64,000 bases of DNA. Source: Brooklawnia sp963780175 (GTDB lineage Bacteria; Actinomycetota; Actinomycetes; Propionibacteriales; Propionibacteriaceae). Made by a program: the position numbers and the translations under genes. The notes below the pieces were generated by a model. It was not told the origin of the DNA. It saw only the letters and a list, made by a program, of their open reading frames with translations, and searched no databases. The DNA lies in contig CAWAAT010000001.1 in the NCBI GenBank assembly GCA_963780175.1, positions 620,001-684,000 of the forward strand, in the 5' to 3' direction. This document shows positions 51,175-59,085 of the stretch, piece by piece. The first letter of the stretch is position 1; each line of letters starts with the position of its first letter.

Positions 51175-52978
51175 ATGTTACGTCCTCAGGACGCTGCACG
51201 CCGAGACATCCGCGCCCTTGACGGGCTCTGGGACTTCGCGCTGGACACCGAGGGTCGAGGTCAGGCAGATGGCTGGGAGTCGGGCATCCCGCAGTCCCGC
51301 CGGATGGCTGTTCCTGGGTCGTGGAATGACATCTTCACCACGCAATCCGAACGCGAGTTCTTCGGTGACGCGTGGTACCAGCGTCGCGTCAAGGTGCCCA
51401 ACGGCTGGACCGAGCAGGTGGTGCTGTACTTCGAGTCCGTCACCCACACCGCCACCGTTTTCGTGGACGACACCCGGGTCGCCGAACACCAGGGCGGCTA
51501 CCTACCGTTCGAGGTCGACATCACGTCACTGGTGTCACCAGGTGCCTGGTTCACCCTGACGGTGATCGCCAACAACCTGCTCACCTACGAGACGATTCCG
51601 CCCGGCACCATTCAAGGCGACGTCGTCCGGACCGAAGTTGCGCTACCTGCACGACTTCTTCAACTACTCGGGTATCCACCGTCACGTCTGGTTGCAGTCG
51701 CGTCCCTCGGTCCACGTGGACGACATCACCGTGACTCACCGAGGTGCCAGGCACGACGGGTGTCGTCAATTACGCCGTGGTCCTCGCTGGTGGCATACCC
51801 GACCAGGTGACAGTTGCGCACCACTCTGCTGGACGCGTCCGGCGAGGCTGTGGGACGCGCCGAGGGTGCGTCCGGACGCATCGTCGTCCCGCAGGCGCGG
51901 CTGTGGGGGGTGCGGGACGCCTACCTCTACACCCTGCATGTCGAGTTGGTCGAGGGTGACGATGTCGTCGACGACTACCGTCAGCGGCTCGGCATCCGCA
52001 CCTTCGTCGTCGACGGCGGCCGGTTGCTGCTCAACGGCAAGCCGGTCTACCTGACCGGCTTCGGCATGCACGAGGACCATCCCATCGTCGGCAAGCAGCA
52101 CAACGACACCATGATGCTGCGGGACTTCGAACTGCTGAACTGGATCGGCGCGAACAGCATGCGCACGTCGCACTACCCCTACTCGAGCGACATCATGGAC
52201 TACTGCGATGAGCAGGGCATCCTGGTCATCGACGAGGTGCCGGCCGTCGGCCAGAACTTCGGCGTGGCTGGCGGCATCTTCGGTGGTGGTGCGGTCAAAC
52301 CGACGTTCGGTCCCGACACCATCGGCGAACCGGCCCAGCGGCTGCACGCCCAGATGATCCGCGAACTGGTCAACCGCGACAAGAACCACCCGTGCGTGAT
52401 CATCTGGTCGATCGCCAACGAGCCGGAGTCAGGCACCGAGTCCGCCGAGAACTACTTCCGACCCCTGTTCGAGGTGGCCCGCCAGGCCGACCCCACTCGT
52501 CCGGTCGGGTTCGTCAACGTGATGCTCAACCCGCACGGCAATTGCCGACTGCACCCCTACTGCGACGTGATCATGTTGAACCGGTACTACGGCTGGTACG
52601 TCAACACCGGCGACCTGGCGGCAGCACAGATCGACATGACGAAGGAGCTGGCCGCGTGGGCAGGTGAGGGCAAGCCGATCATCATGACGGAGTTCGGCGC
52701 GGACACGTATCCTGGCCTGCACGTCGCTGCCCGCCGAGCCGTGGAGTGAGGACTACCAGGTGGAGTACATGTTGGCGAACTGTGCCGCCATGGACGCCAC
52801 CGATCTGGTGGTCGGCGAACAGATGTGGAATTTCGCGGACTTCGCCACGTCCACGTCGGGCATCATGCGGGTGGGCGGCAACAAGAAGGGCGCCTTCACT
52901 CGCGAACGCCAGCCCAAGGCGATTGCACATTGGCTGCGCGATCGCTGGCAAGGCGGCAAGATTGGCAAGCAGGACTGA
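51175..52978 (+). pseudogene. uidA: Beta-glucuronidase (GH2) with four frameshifts
   Basis: Four one-base insertions, near 51630, 51745, 51812 and 52726, break a complete GH2 enzyme of about 600 residues. Pieces in order: LRPQDAARRDIRALDGLWDFALD, the sugar-binding FNYSGIHRHVWL, KPVYLTGFGMHEDHP, acid/base E at 52420 (WSIANEPES), nucleophile E at 52690 (MTEFGAD), and the uronate-specific N-x-K in VGGNKKGAFTRERQPK. All catalytic residues survive, so the gene is either freshly dead or intact with sequencing errors. It would release glucuronate from glucuronides in the cytosol. GGGGAG lies nine bases before ATG 51175. gnd follows after 71 bases. Confidence 0.88.
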
Positions 52979-53049
52979 CCACCCTCCTATCGGCAACGCC
53001 GAGCACCAACTCGGCAGTGAGAGTTCAACACAACAAGGAGAAACCACCC

Positions 53050-54492
53050 ATGTCGGAACAGAAGGCGAATATCGGCGTTGTCGGTATGGCAGTGATGGGC
53101 TCGAACCTGGCCCGCAACCTTGCCCACCGCGGCTACACCGTGGCGATCTACAACCGCAGCTTCGGCAAGACCCAGCAGGTGCTTGCGGATCACGGCCATG
53201 AAGGGGCGTTCATCGGCAGCGAGAGCGTAGCCGACTTCGTGGGGTCGATCGCACACCCGCGCTCGATCATCCTGATGGTGAAGGCCGGTGCCCCCACCGA
53301 CGCCACGATCGCCGAACTGCTGCCCCACCTCGAGCCCGGCGACATCATCATGGACGGCGGCAACTCCTACTTCCGCGACACCATCCGGCGTGAGAAGGAG
53401 ATCGCTGATCAGGGCTTCCACTTCGTCGGCACCGGCATCTCCGGCGGCGAGTACGGCGCCTTGACCGGGCCCTCCATCATGCCCGGCGGCACCCCCGAGA
53501 GCTACAAGATCCTGGGCCCGATGCTCGAGGCCATCTCAGCCAAGGTCGGCGACGAGCCCTGCTGCGCGTGGATGGGTCCCAATGGTGCCGGCCACTTCGT
53601 CAAGATGATTCACAACGGCATCGAGTACTCCGACATGCAGGTGATCGGTGAGGCCTATGAGCTGCTCCGGGCCGCTGGCATCGGAACTGACGAAGCCGCA
53701 GAGATCTTCACCAAGTGGAATCAGGGCGAGCTGTCGAGCTACCTCATCGAGATCACCTGCGACATGCTGGCCCAGAAGGACCCACAGACCGGCGCACCGC
53801 TGGTAGAGGTCATCAAGGACCGCGCAGGCATGAAGGGCACCGGCACCTGGACCGTCCAGACCGCCCTTGAATTGGGCGTTCCGGTCAACGGCATCGCCGA
53901 GTCCGTCTTCGCTCGTGCACTGTCGAGCCACGACGACCTGCGGGCCGCCGCGACGAACCTGGCCGGTCCCGACCGGACCCTCCAGGTGCCCGACAAGGAA
54001 GCCTTCATCGAGGATGTCCGTCAGGCATTGTGGGCATCCAAGGTGGTCGCCTACTCCCAGGGCTTCGATGAGATCCGCACCGGTGGCGTGGAGTTCGGCT
54101 GGAACATCAACGTCGCGGACTGCGCGAAGATCTGGCGGGACGGCTGCATCATCCGCGCCAAGCTGCTGGAGAACATTCGCCAGGAGTACTCGACAGACCC
54201 CGATCTGGTATCGCTCATGGCGGCCCCGTCCATCGCACCCAAGCTGGCCGAGTACAACGACGCCTGGCGTCGCGTCGTCGCCTCAGCCGCGCAGGCCGGC
54301 GTGTCCGCACCGGTGTTCTCGAGCTCGCTGGCCTACTACGACATGGCCAGGGCACCGCGCAACAACGCCGCGGTCACCCAGGGGTTGCGTGACTACTTCG
54401 GCTCGCACACCTACGAGCGCGTTGACATGCCAGGCCATTTCCACCTCGACTGGTCGGGTGACCGCTCGGAGTCGAAGACCTCCGACAACTGA
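53050..54492 (+). CDS. gnd: 6-phosphogluconate dehydrogenase, decarboxylating
   Basis: A 480-residue dehydrogenase: NADP loop GVVGMAVMGSNLARN, GTGISGGEYGA, catalytic K/N in HFVKMIHNGIEY and GWNINVADCAKIWRDGCIIRA. It turns 6-phosphogluconate into ribulose 5-phosphate, CO2 and NADPH. AAGGAG is eight bases before ATG 53050. It is downstream of uidA in the same direction, an unusual partner that suggests glucuronate carbon enters the pentose phosphate pathway as 6-phosphogluconate. No gluconokinase is in the window. Confidence 0.95.
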   Translation: MSEQKANIGVVGMAVMGSNLARNLAHRGYTVAIYNRSFGKTQQVLADHGHEGAFIGSESVADFVGSIAHPRSIILMVKAGAPTDATIAELLPHLEPGDIIMDGGNSYFRDTIRREKEIADQGFHFVGTGISGGEYGALTGPSIMPGGTPESYKILGPMLEAISAKVGDEPCCAWMGPNGAGHFVKMIHNGIEYSDMQVIGEAYELLRAAGIGTDEAAEIFTKWNQGELSSYLIEITCDMLAQKDPQTGAPLVEVIKDRAGMKGTGTWTVQTALELGVPVNGIAESVFARALSSHDDLRAAATNLAGPDRTLQVPDKEAFIEDVRQALWASKVVAYSQGFDEIRTGGVEFGWNINVADCAKIWRDGCIIRAKLLENIRQEYSTDPDLVSLMAAPSIAPKLAEYNDAWRRVVASAAQAGVSAPVFSSSLAYYDMARAPRNNAAVTQGLRDYFGSHTYERVDMPGHFHLDWSGDRSESKTSDN

Positions 54493-54521
54493 CGTGGTCG
54501 GATCACCTCACTGAGCAGACC

Positions 54522-54555
54522 GAACAGGCTGGCCCCCACCGGGGTCAGCCTGTTC
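54522..54555 (+). terminator. Terminator after gnd
   Basis: GAACAGGCTGGCCCC pairs with GGGGTCAGCCTGTTC around a CACC loop, with one internal mismatch, 30 bases after the gnd stop. It may serve the convergent sugar dehydrogenase gene as well. Confidence 0.8.
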
Positions 54556-54584
54556 TGCGTCACGGCAAGGTGAGCTGCTGGGTG

Positions 54585-55706
54585 TCAGGGTGCGGTGAGC
54601 TGCAGCAAGCGGCCCGACCCTGCGTCCTCCAGCAGCCAGATCGACCCGTCGGGGCCTTCGGCCACGGCTCGGATGCGTTCGTCCATGGCCCACCGGTCGG
54701 CCTCCTGGGCGGTGCCGTCTGCCAGATCTACGCGGATCAGGGCCTCACCGGATAGCGCGCCGATGAAGGCGTCCCCCTGCCAGGACGCAAACATCTCCCC
54801 TTGGTAGATCATCAGACTGCCGGGCGAGATGCTCGGTGTCCACCAGAGCCGCGGAGCCTCGAAACCATCACTGCTGACGACGTGGTCGGGGATGTCCCCT
54901 CCCCCGTAGTGGGAGCCGTTGGAGGCGAGCGGCCATCCGTAGTTTGCGCCCGGGACGATGAGGTTCAGCTCGTCTCCGCCCTGGGGCCCCATTTCGGTTG
55001 ACCACAGATTGGCGTCGGCATCGAAGGCGATTCCGAGGGGATTGCGGTGGCCGTAGCTCCAGATCTCGGCGCTCACCCCGCCCAAGGATTCGAACGGGTT
55101 GCCAGCGGCCGGGGTACCGTCCGGGTTCAGGCGCACAATCGTACCGAGGGTGTTGGACAGGTCCTGCGCGGGCGCGAACTTCTGTCGGTCGCCAGAAGTG
55201 ACGAACAAGTGGCGTCCATCGGGGCTCAACGCCAGCCGTTGGGAGAGGTGGCCGTCGCCTGAGACCTTGGGACTCTGGCGCCAGATCACCTCAAGGTCCT
55301 GGAGGCTCGCGTTCGCCCCGCTGGTCTGCAGCGTCGCCCGGCCGACCGCAGCCCCTACTCCACCTACGCCCTCCTCCGACCAACTCAGGTAGATCTGCTG
55401 GTCCTCGGTGAAATATTGCCCGGGGATGACATCGCCCAACCCGGCCTGGCCTGAGTCGAAGACCTGCGGAGCACCATCCACCTGCACCAGGGTTCCGGCC
55501 GACTGGTCACGCAACCACAGGGTGCCGCTGCGCTCGGTGACCGCCAGCCAGTTTGTGCCCGGCAGGAAGCTCACAGCCCATGGTTCATCGAATCGGGCCT
55601 GCTCGGTCATCACGAACGGGCGTTCCTCCGAGCCAGGCCCGGCGCTTCCCGGGCCACAGCCCGCCAGCAGCGCCACCGCCATCACCGTGATCAACCCTCG
55701 CGCCAT
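54585..55706 (-). CDS. PQQ-dependent-type sugar dehydrogenase lipoprotein
   Basis: A 373-residue lipoprotein (lipobox LAGC, lipidated C17) with the six-bladed propeller of soluble glucose/sorbosone dehydrogenases: WAVSFLPGTNWLAVTERSG, FVTSGDRQKFAPAQDLSNTLG, IWSYGHRNPLGIAFDADANLW with EMGPQGGDELNLI, and NYGWPL. The family oxidises aldoses to aldonolactones outside the cytoplasm if PQQ is available; many actinobacterial members are untested and some hosts lack PQQ genes. It is next to gnd but transcribed towards it, so a shared role is uncertain. Confidence 0.82.
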   Translation of the reverse strand: MARGLITVMAVALLAGCGPGSAGPGSEERPFVMTEQARFDEPWAVSFLPGTNWLAVTERSGTLWLRDQSAGTLVQVDGAPQVFDSGQAGLGDVIPGQYFTEDQQIYLSWSEEGVGGVGAAVGRATLQTSGANASLQDLEVIWRQSPKVSGDGHLSQRLALSPDGRHLFVTSGDRQKFAPAQDLSNTLGTIVRLNPDGTPAAGNPFESLGGVSAEIWSYGHRNPLGIAFDADANLWSTEMGPQGGDELNLIVPGANYGWPLASNGSHYGGGDIPDHVVSSDGFEAPRLWWTPSISPGSLMIYQGEMFASWQGDAFIGALSGEALIRVDLADGTAQEADRWAMDERIRAVAEGPDGSIWLLEDAGSGRLLQLTAP

Positions 55707-55753
55707 GGTCTGACGCTACGTGACGCCAGCTCGACTTGGCGCCATCGGGTCGA

Positions 55754-56614
55754 TCAGTCAGTGACCAGTCGGGCCAGCATGGCAGCCCTGGCCGTCTCGG
55801 GCAGCCGACGTTTGCGTCCGTCGGCGTCGGCGCAGACGAGCACAGCGCGGGCGCGGGAGTAGACCGTGCCGAGGTCCGGGTCGACGATCTCGGTGGACAG
55901 GACGACCGAGGTCTCCCCCACCTGAACCGGTGCGGTCAGGACGCGGTGAGGCGTGGGCCGGTAGTCCAGTTGCACGAGGTAGTCGATGTCCTGACGCGCG
56001 ATCAGCCACTGGAGCGCGTCCGGGTTGCCCATTCCGACCCTGGACATCGACGGATCGGCACGGGTGGTCATGTCGATGCGTCCGGCGAGCACGAAGTCGA
56101 GGTAGCGCACGTTGTTCACGTGCCCGTACCGGTCTGGATCAGACCACCGGGTGTGGACGTCCATCGGGGTGCCGCGTCCCTGCAGGGCGGGTGCGACCAG
56201 TTGGCTCATAGGCTCCGAGGCGACCAGATGGGAGGCCAGAAAGCCGCGCTCGACATCGGTGAGACGCCTGGGTGACTGGGTGTCGAAATCAAAGGGGCAC
56301 AGCACCGACCGGGCCTCGACGCACAGCCGGCCGTCCTGCACCAACCGGTACGCGACCCCGAAACGGGCACCCCCCAGTTCGCAGACGGACACCTCGACGC
56401 CCAACGGCCAATCGGAGTACCGGATCGGTGCTCGGTAGGCGATCTGGTGGCCGACCACCACACAGCCCTCTTCCAGCATCGCCTGCGTCGGCCCGCTGAT
56501 CAGGAGTTGCGCACGCGACTCCTGCAGGTAATCGGCCACCATCACGTTGTTGACGTGTCCCTGTACGTCAAGGTCGGTCCACCGCAGCTGGACCTCGGCG
56601 ATGAACCCGCTCAT
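55754..56614 (-). CDS. Acyl-CoA thioesterase, two hotdog domains
   Basis: A 286-residue protein with two 4HBT hotdog domains, each beginning with the catalytic signature: WTDLDVQGHVNNVMVADYLQE near the start and WSDPDRYGHVNNVRYLDFVL in the second half. It hydrolyses acyl-CoA to free acid and CoA. Its start overlaps the stop of the acyl-CoA synthetase gene upstream by four bases, giving a coupled ligase-thioesterase pair. Confidence 0.87.
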   Translation of the reverse strand: MSGFIAEVQLRWTDLDVQGHVNNVMVADYLQESRAQLLISGPTQAMLEEGCVVVGHQIAYRAPIRYSDWPLGVEVSVCELGGARFGVAYRLVQDGRLCVEARSVLCPFDFDTQSPRRLTDVERGFLASHLVASEPMSQLVAPALQGRGTPMDVHTRWSDPDRYGHVNNVRYLDFVLAGRIDMTTRADPSMSRVGMGNPDALQWLIARQDIDYLVQLDYRPTPHRVLTAPVQVGETSVVLSTEIVDPDLGTVYSRARAVLVCADADGRKRRLPETARAAMLARLVTD

Positions 56615-58479
56615 CCAGCCACCAGATCGGACGTGGAGGTGTCCGAGTACATGGCCTCAATCACCGGCCCGTAGACCGCGCGCACCTCGTCTCGGCGCAC
56701 CTTCAGGCTCGGGGTGAGAATGCCGTCGGCCAGGGTGAGCTCGGAATCAAGGATGGTGTACCGCTTGATCTGCTCCCAACGTTCCAGGCGGCCGTTCACC
56801 TTGCGCATCCGGCGGTCGATGGACTTGCGGATCTCGGGAAGCTGGGTGAGCTCGGCGTAACTGAGCTCGGACCTGTCACGACGCTCGGCCCACTTCTGCA
56901 GCTGCGCGGGGTCGAGGGCGACCAGAGCGGTGACGTACTTGCGATTCTCTCCGATAGCCACCACCTGACTCAGGTAAGGGATGTTGGCCATCACCGTGTT
57001 CTCGATCTTCTGGGGCGCAACGTACTTTCCGTTGGACGTCTTGAACAAGTCCTTTTTGCGGTCGGTGATGGTCAGGTAGCCGTCCGCGTCGAGCACCCCG
57101 ATGTCGCCGGTGTGGTACCAGCCGTCGACGAACGTCTCCGCGGTCTGGCCCGGCAGGTTGTGATAGCCGCGCGCGATGGTCGGGCCCTTCACAAGGATCT
57201 CACCGTCCTGCGCGATGGTGGTCTCCAGCCCGGGGATGACCGGGCCTACGGTGCCGAAGCGGGGCTGGCCGGGAAGGTTGAGGAACGTGATGGCGGCGGT
57301 CTCGGTGGCTCCGTAACCTTCGACGACGGTGATTCCGGCGCTGTAGAACCACTCCTGCACCTGCACCGACAGCTTGGCCGATCCGGAGATCATGAAGCGC
57401 ATTCGGCCGCCGAGCTTCTGCTTCAGCTTGCTGAACACCAGCCGGTCGGCCACCGAGTACTGCACCGCCAGCGTCCGCGGCAGTGGACGTCCGGCCAACC
57501 GGTAGGGACGCGAGTCGCGACCGACCCGGAATGCCCAGCGGGAGATCCGCCCCTTGAGCCCCTGCTGCGGGTTCATGGTCAGAACCGCCGCACGCACCTT
57601 CTCGAAGATCCGCGGCACCCCGACAAGAATCGTCGGATGAGTCTCGCCGAGACCCTGGACGATGCGATCGATGCGTCCGTCGACAACGGCCTTGAATCCA
57701 ACGGCCAACTGCACGGCGAGCAGGTCACGGCCGAAGACGTGGCTCAGCGGCAGCCAGAGGTACAGAACGTCATCGGGGTTGACGAAGTCGAGGTACTTGA
57801 CCGCGGCGCCCTCGTAGGTCCAGCTCCGGTGCAGCAGTTCCACCCCTTTGGGGCGTCCGGTGGTGCCGGAGGTGTAGATGAGGGTCGAGAGGGAGTCCGG
57901 ACCCACGGTGCCGATGGCGTCGTCAACACACTGGGGGTGTTGCGAAATGTGTCGACGCCCCTTCTCCAGCAACTCCTCCCAGTTGATGATCCTGTCATCG
58001 GCTGGCTGACCGGCCGGGCGGTCGTCCTCGAGAAGGATGATGTGGCTCAGCCGGGCGCTCAACTCCGGGACGTGCTGCACCTTGTGCAGCTGAGAGGCGT
58101 TCTCAACGATCATCATCACGGATTCGGAGTTCGCAACGATGTACAGCACGTCCTCAGCGCTGGTGTTGGGGTACACGGTCGTGGTGGCACCTGCAGCGCA
58201 GGCGATGCCCAGGTCGGCGAGCACCCACTCGAACCTGGTGCTGCAGGCGATGGAAACCCGCTGTTCGGGCAAGAGTCCCAGCGAGATCAACCCGGCGGCA
58301 GCACGATCCGCGACGTCACGCACCTCGCCCCACGTCACGTCTCGCCAGCCGTCGCCGTCCGGAACGGTGAAACCCACTCGAGCGGGATCGGCGGCCACCC
58401 GCTCACGGAACATTGCGGGATAGCTCGGAGCGCTGGAGGCCTCGATCTTGTCGGCAAGTTGCTGAGCGGTCGGGTTCAT
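56611..58479 (-). CDS. Long-chain acyl-CoA synthetase (AMP-forming)
   Basis: A 622-residue ANL-superfamily ligase from ATG 58479 (GAGGAG six bases upstream). It has TLIYTSGTTGRPKGVEL (P-loop), VVEGYGATETAA, TGDIGVLDADGYLTITDRKKDLFKTSNGKYVAP with the hinge, and a C-terminal Lys region. It resembles actinobacterial FadD15-like enzymes, which activate fatty acids with ATP and CoA. It is divergent from a MarR gene whose palindrome overlaps its promoter; the thioesterase follows, coupled. Confidence 0.9.
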   Translation of the reverse strand: MNPTAQQLADKIEASSAPSYPAMFRERVAADPARVGFTVPDGDGWRDVTWGEVRDVADRAAAGLISLGLLPEQRVSIACSTRFEWVLADLGIACAAGATTTVYPNTSAEDVLYIVANSESVMMIVENASQLHKVQHVPELSARLSHIILLEDDRPAGQPADDRIINWEELLEKGRRHISQHPQCVDDAIGTVGPDSLSTLIYTSGTTGRPKGVELLHRSWTYEGAAVKYLDFVNPDDVLYLWLPLSHVFGRDLLAVQLAVGFKAVVDGRIDRIVQGLGETHPTILVGVPRIFEKVRAAVLTMNPQQGLKGRISRWAFRVGRDSRPYRLAGRPLPRTLAVQYSVADRLVFSKLKQKLGGRMRFMISGSAKLSVQVQEWFYSAGITVVEGYGATETAAITFLNLPGQPRFGTVGPVIPGLETTIAQDGEILVKGPTIARGYHNLPGQTAETFVDGWYHTGDIGVLDADGYLTITDRKKDLFKTSNGKYVAPQKIENTVMANIPYLSQVVAIGENRKYVTALVALDPAQLQKWAERRDRSELSYAELTQLPEIRKSIDRRMRKVNGRLERWEQIKRYTILDSELTLADGILTPSLKVRRDEVRAVYGPVIEAMYSDTSTSDLVAG

Positions 58480-58560
58480 GGCACTCCTCGGTCGGCTCCC
58501 CTGCGTCGGGGTGTTTCGGGCTGAAATCGGCGCGGGCACCGAGACAACGATGATCCTAAC

Positions 58561-58577
58561 TGTTGGAGCACCCAACA
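58561..58577. promoter_or_regulatory. MarR-type operator between acyl-CoA synthetase and MarR genes
   Basis: TGTTGG-AGCAC-CCAACA is a perfect 6-base-arm inverted repeat, 17 bases in all. On the minus strand TAGGAT (58557-58552) next to it is a likely -10 for the acyl-CoA synthetase gene, so the site overlaps the -35 area. It is 44 bases upstream of marR. Size and place fit a MarR dimer site. Confidence 0.6.
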
Positions 58578-58620
58578 ACCCCCTGCTTCATGATTCAATT
58601 GCCTCCGCTAGGATGCCGGC

Positions 58621-59085
58621 ATGTCCGAGCAGGAACCCCGCTGGCTCACGCCGTCGCAACAGGTGGTGTGGCGCGACTGGCTGAGCGCGTCCGCCTGGAT
58701 AAATGACGAGTTGAACGCAGACCTGCGCCCGCACGACCTCGACCTCAACGAGTACGAGGTGCTCGTCGTGCTGTCGGAATTCCCGCAGCACAGCGTCCGG
58801 ATGTCGCAGCTGGCCGAGGGCTCCAACCAGTCCCGCTCGCGTCTCACCCACACCGTTGGGCGCATGGAAGCAGCCGGCCTGGTGAAGCGCCAGACCGCGG
58901 CTGGTGACAGGCGTGGGGTGGTCGCCACGCTGACTGACAAGGGTTTCGAACTGCTGCAGCGCGCAGCGGTAGACCACGTGTCCGCCGTGCGCCGCGTACT
59001 CGTCGACGCCATCGATCCGGACGACTGGCAGGCGCTGGGACGGGCCATGAAGGCCGTGCTGGCAGTGCGAGACTTGGACAGGTGA
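58621..59085 (+). CDS. MarR-family transcriptional regulator
   Basis: A 154-residue MarR: MSQLAEGSNQSRSRLTHTVGRMEAAGLVKRQ is the recognition region and TAAGDRRGVVATLTDKG the wing. TAGGAT at 58609-58614 is six bases before the ATG and no ribosome binding site is seen, so it is probably leaderless. It overlaps the hydroxyacid dehydrogenase gene by four bases and is divergent from the acyl-CoA synthetase; it may control both, perhaps sensing a fatty acid or acyl-CoA. Confidence 0.88.
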   Translation: MSEQEPRWLTPSQQVVWRDWLSASAWINDELNADLRPHDLDLNEYEVLVVLSEFPQHSVRMSQLAEGSNQSRSRLTHTVGRMEAAGLVKRQTAAGDRRGVVATLTDKGFELLQRAAVDHVSAVRRVLVDAIDPDDWQALGRAMKAVLAVRDLDR

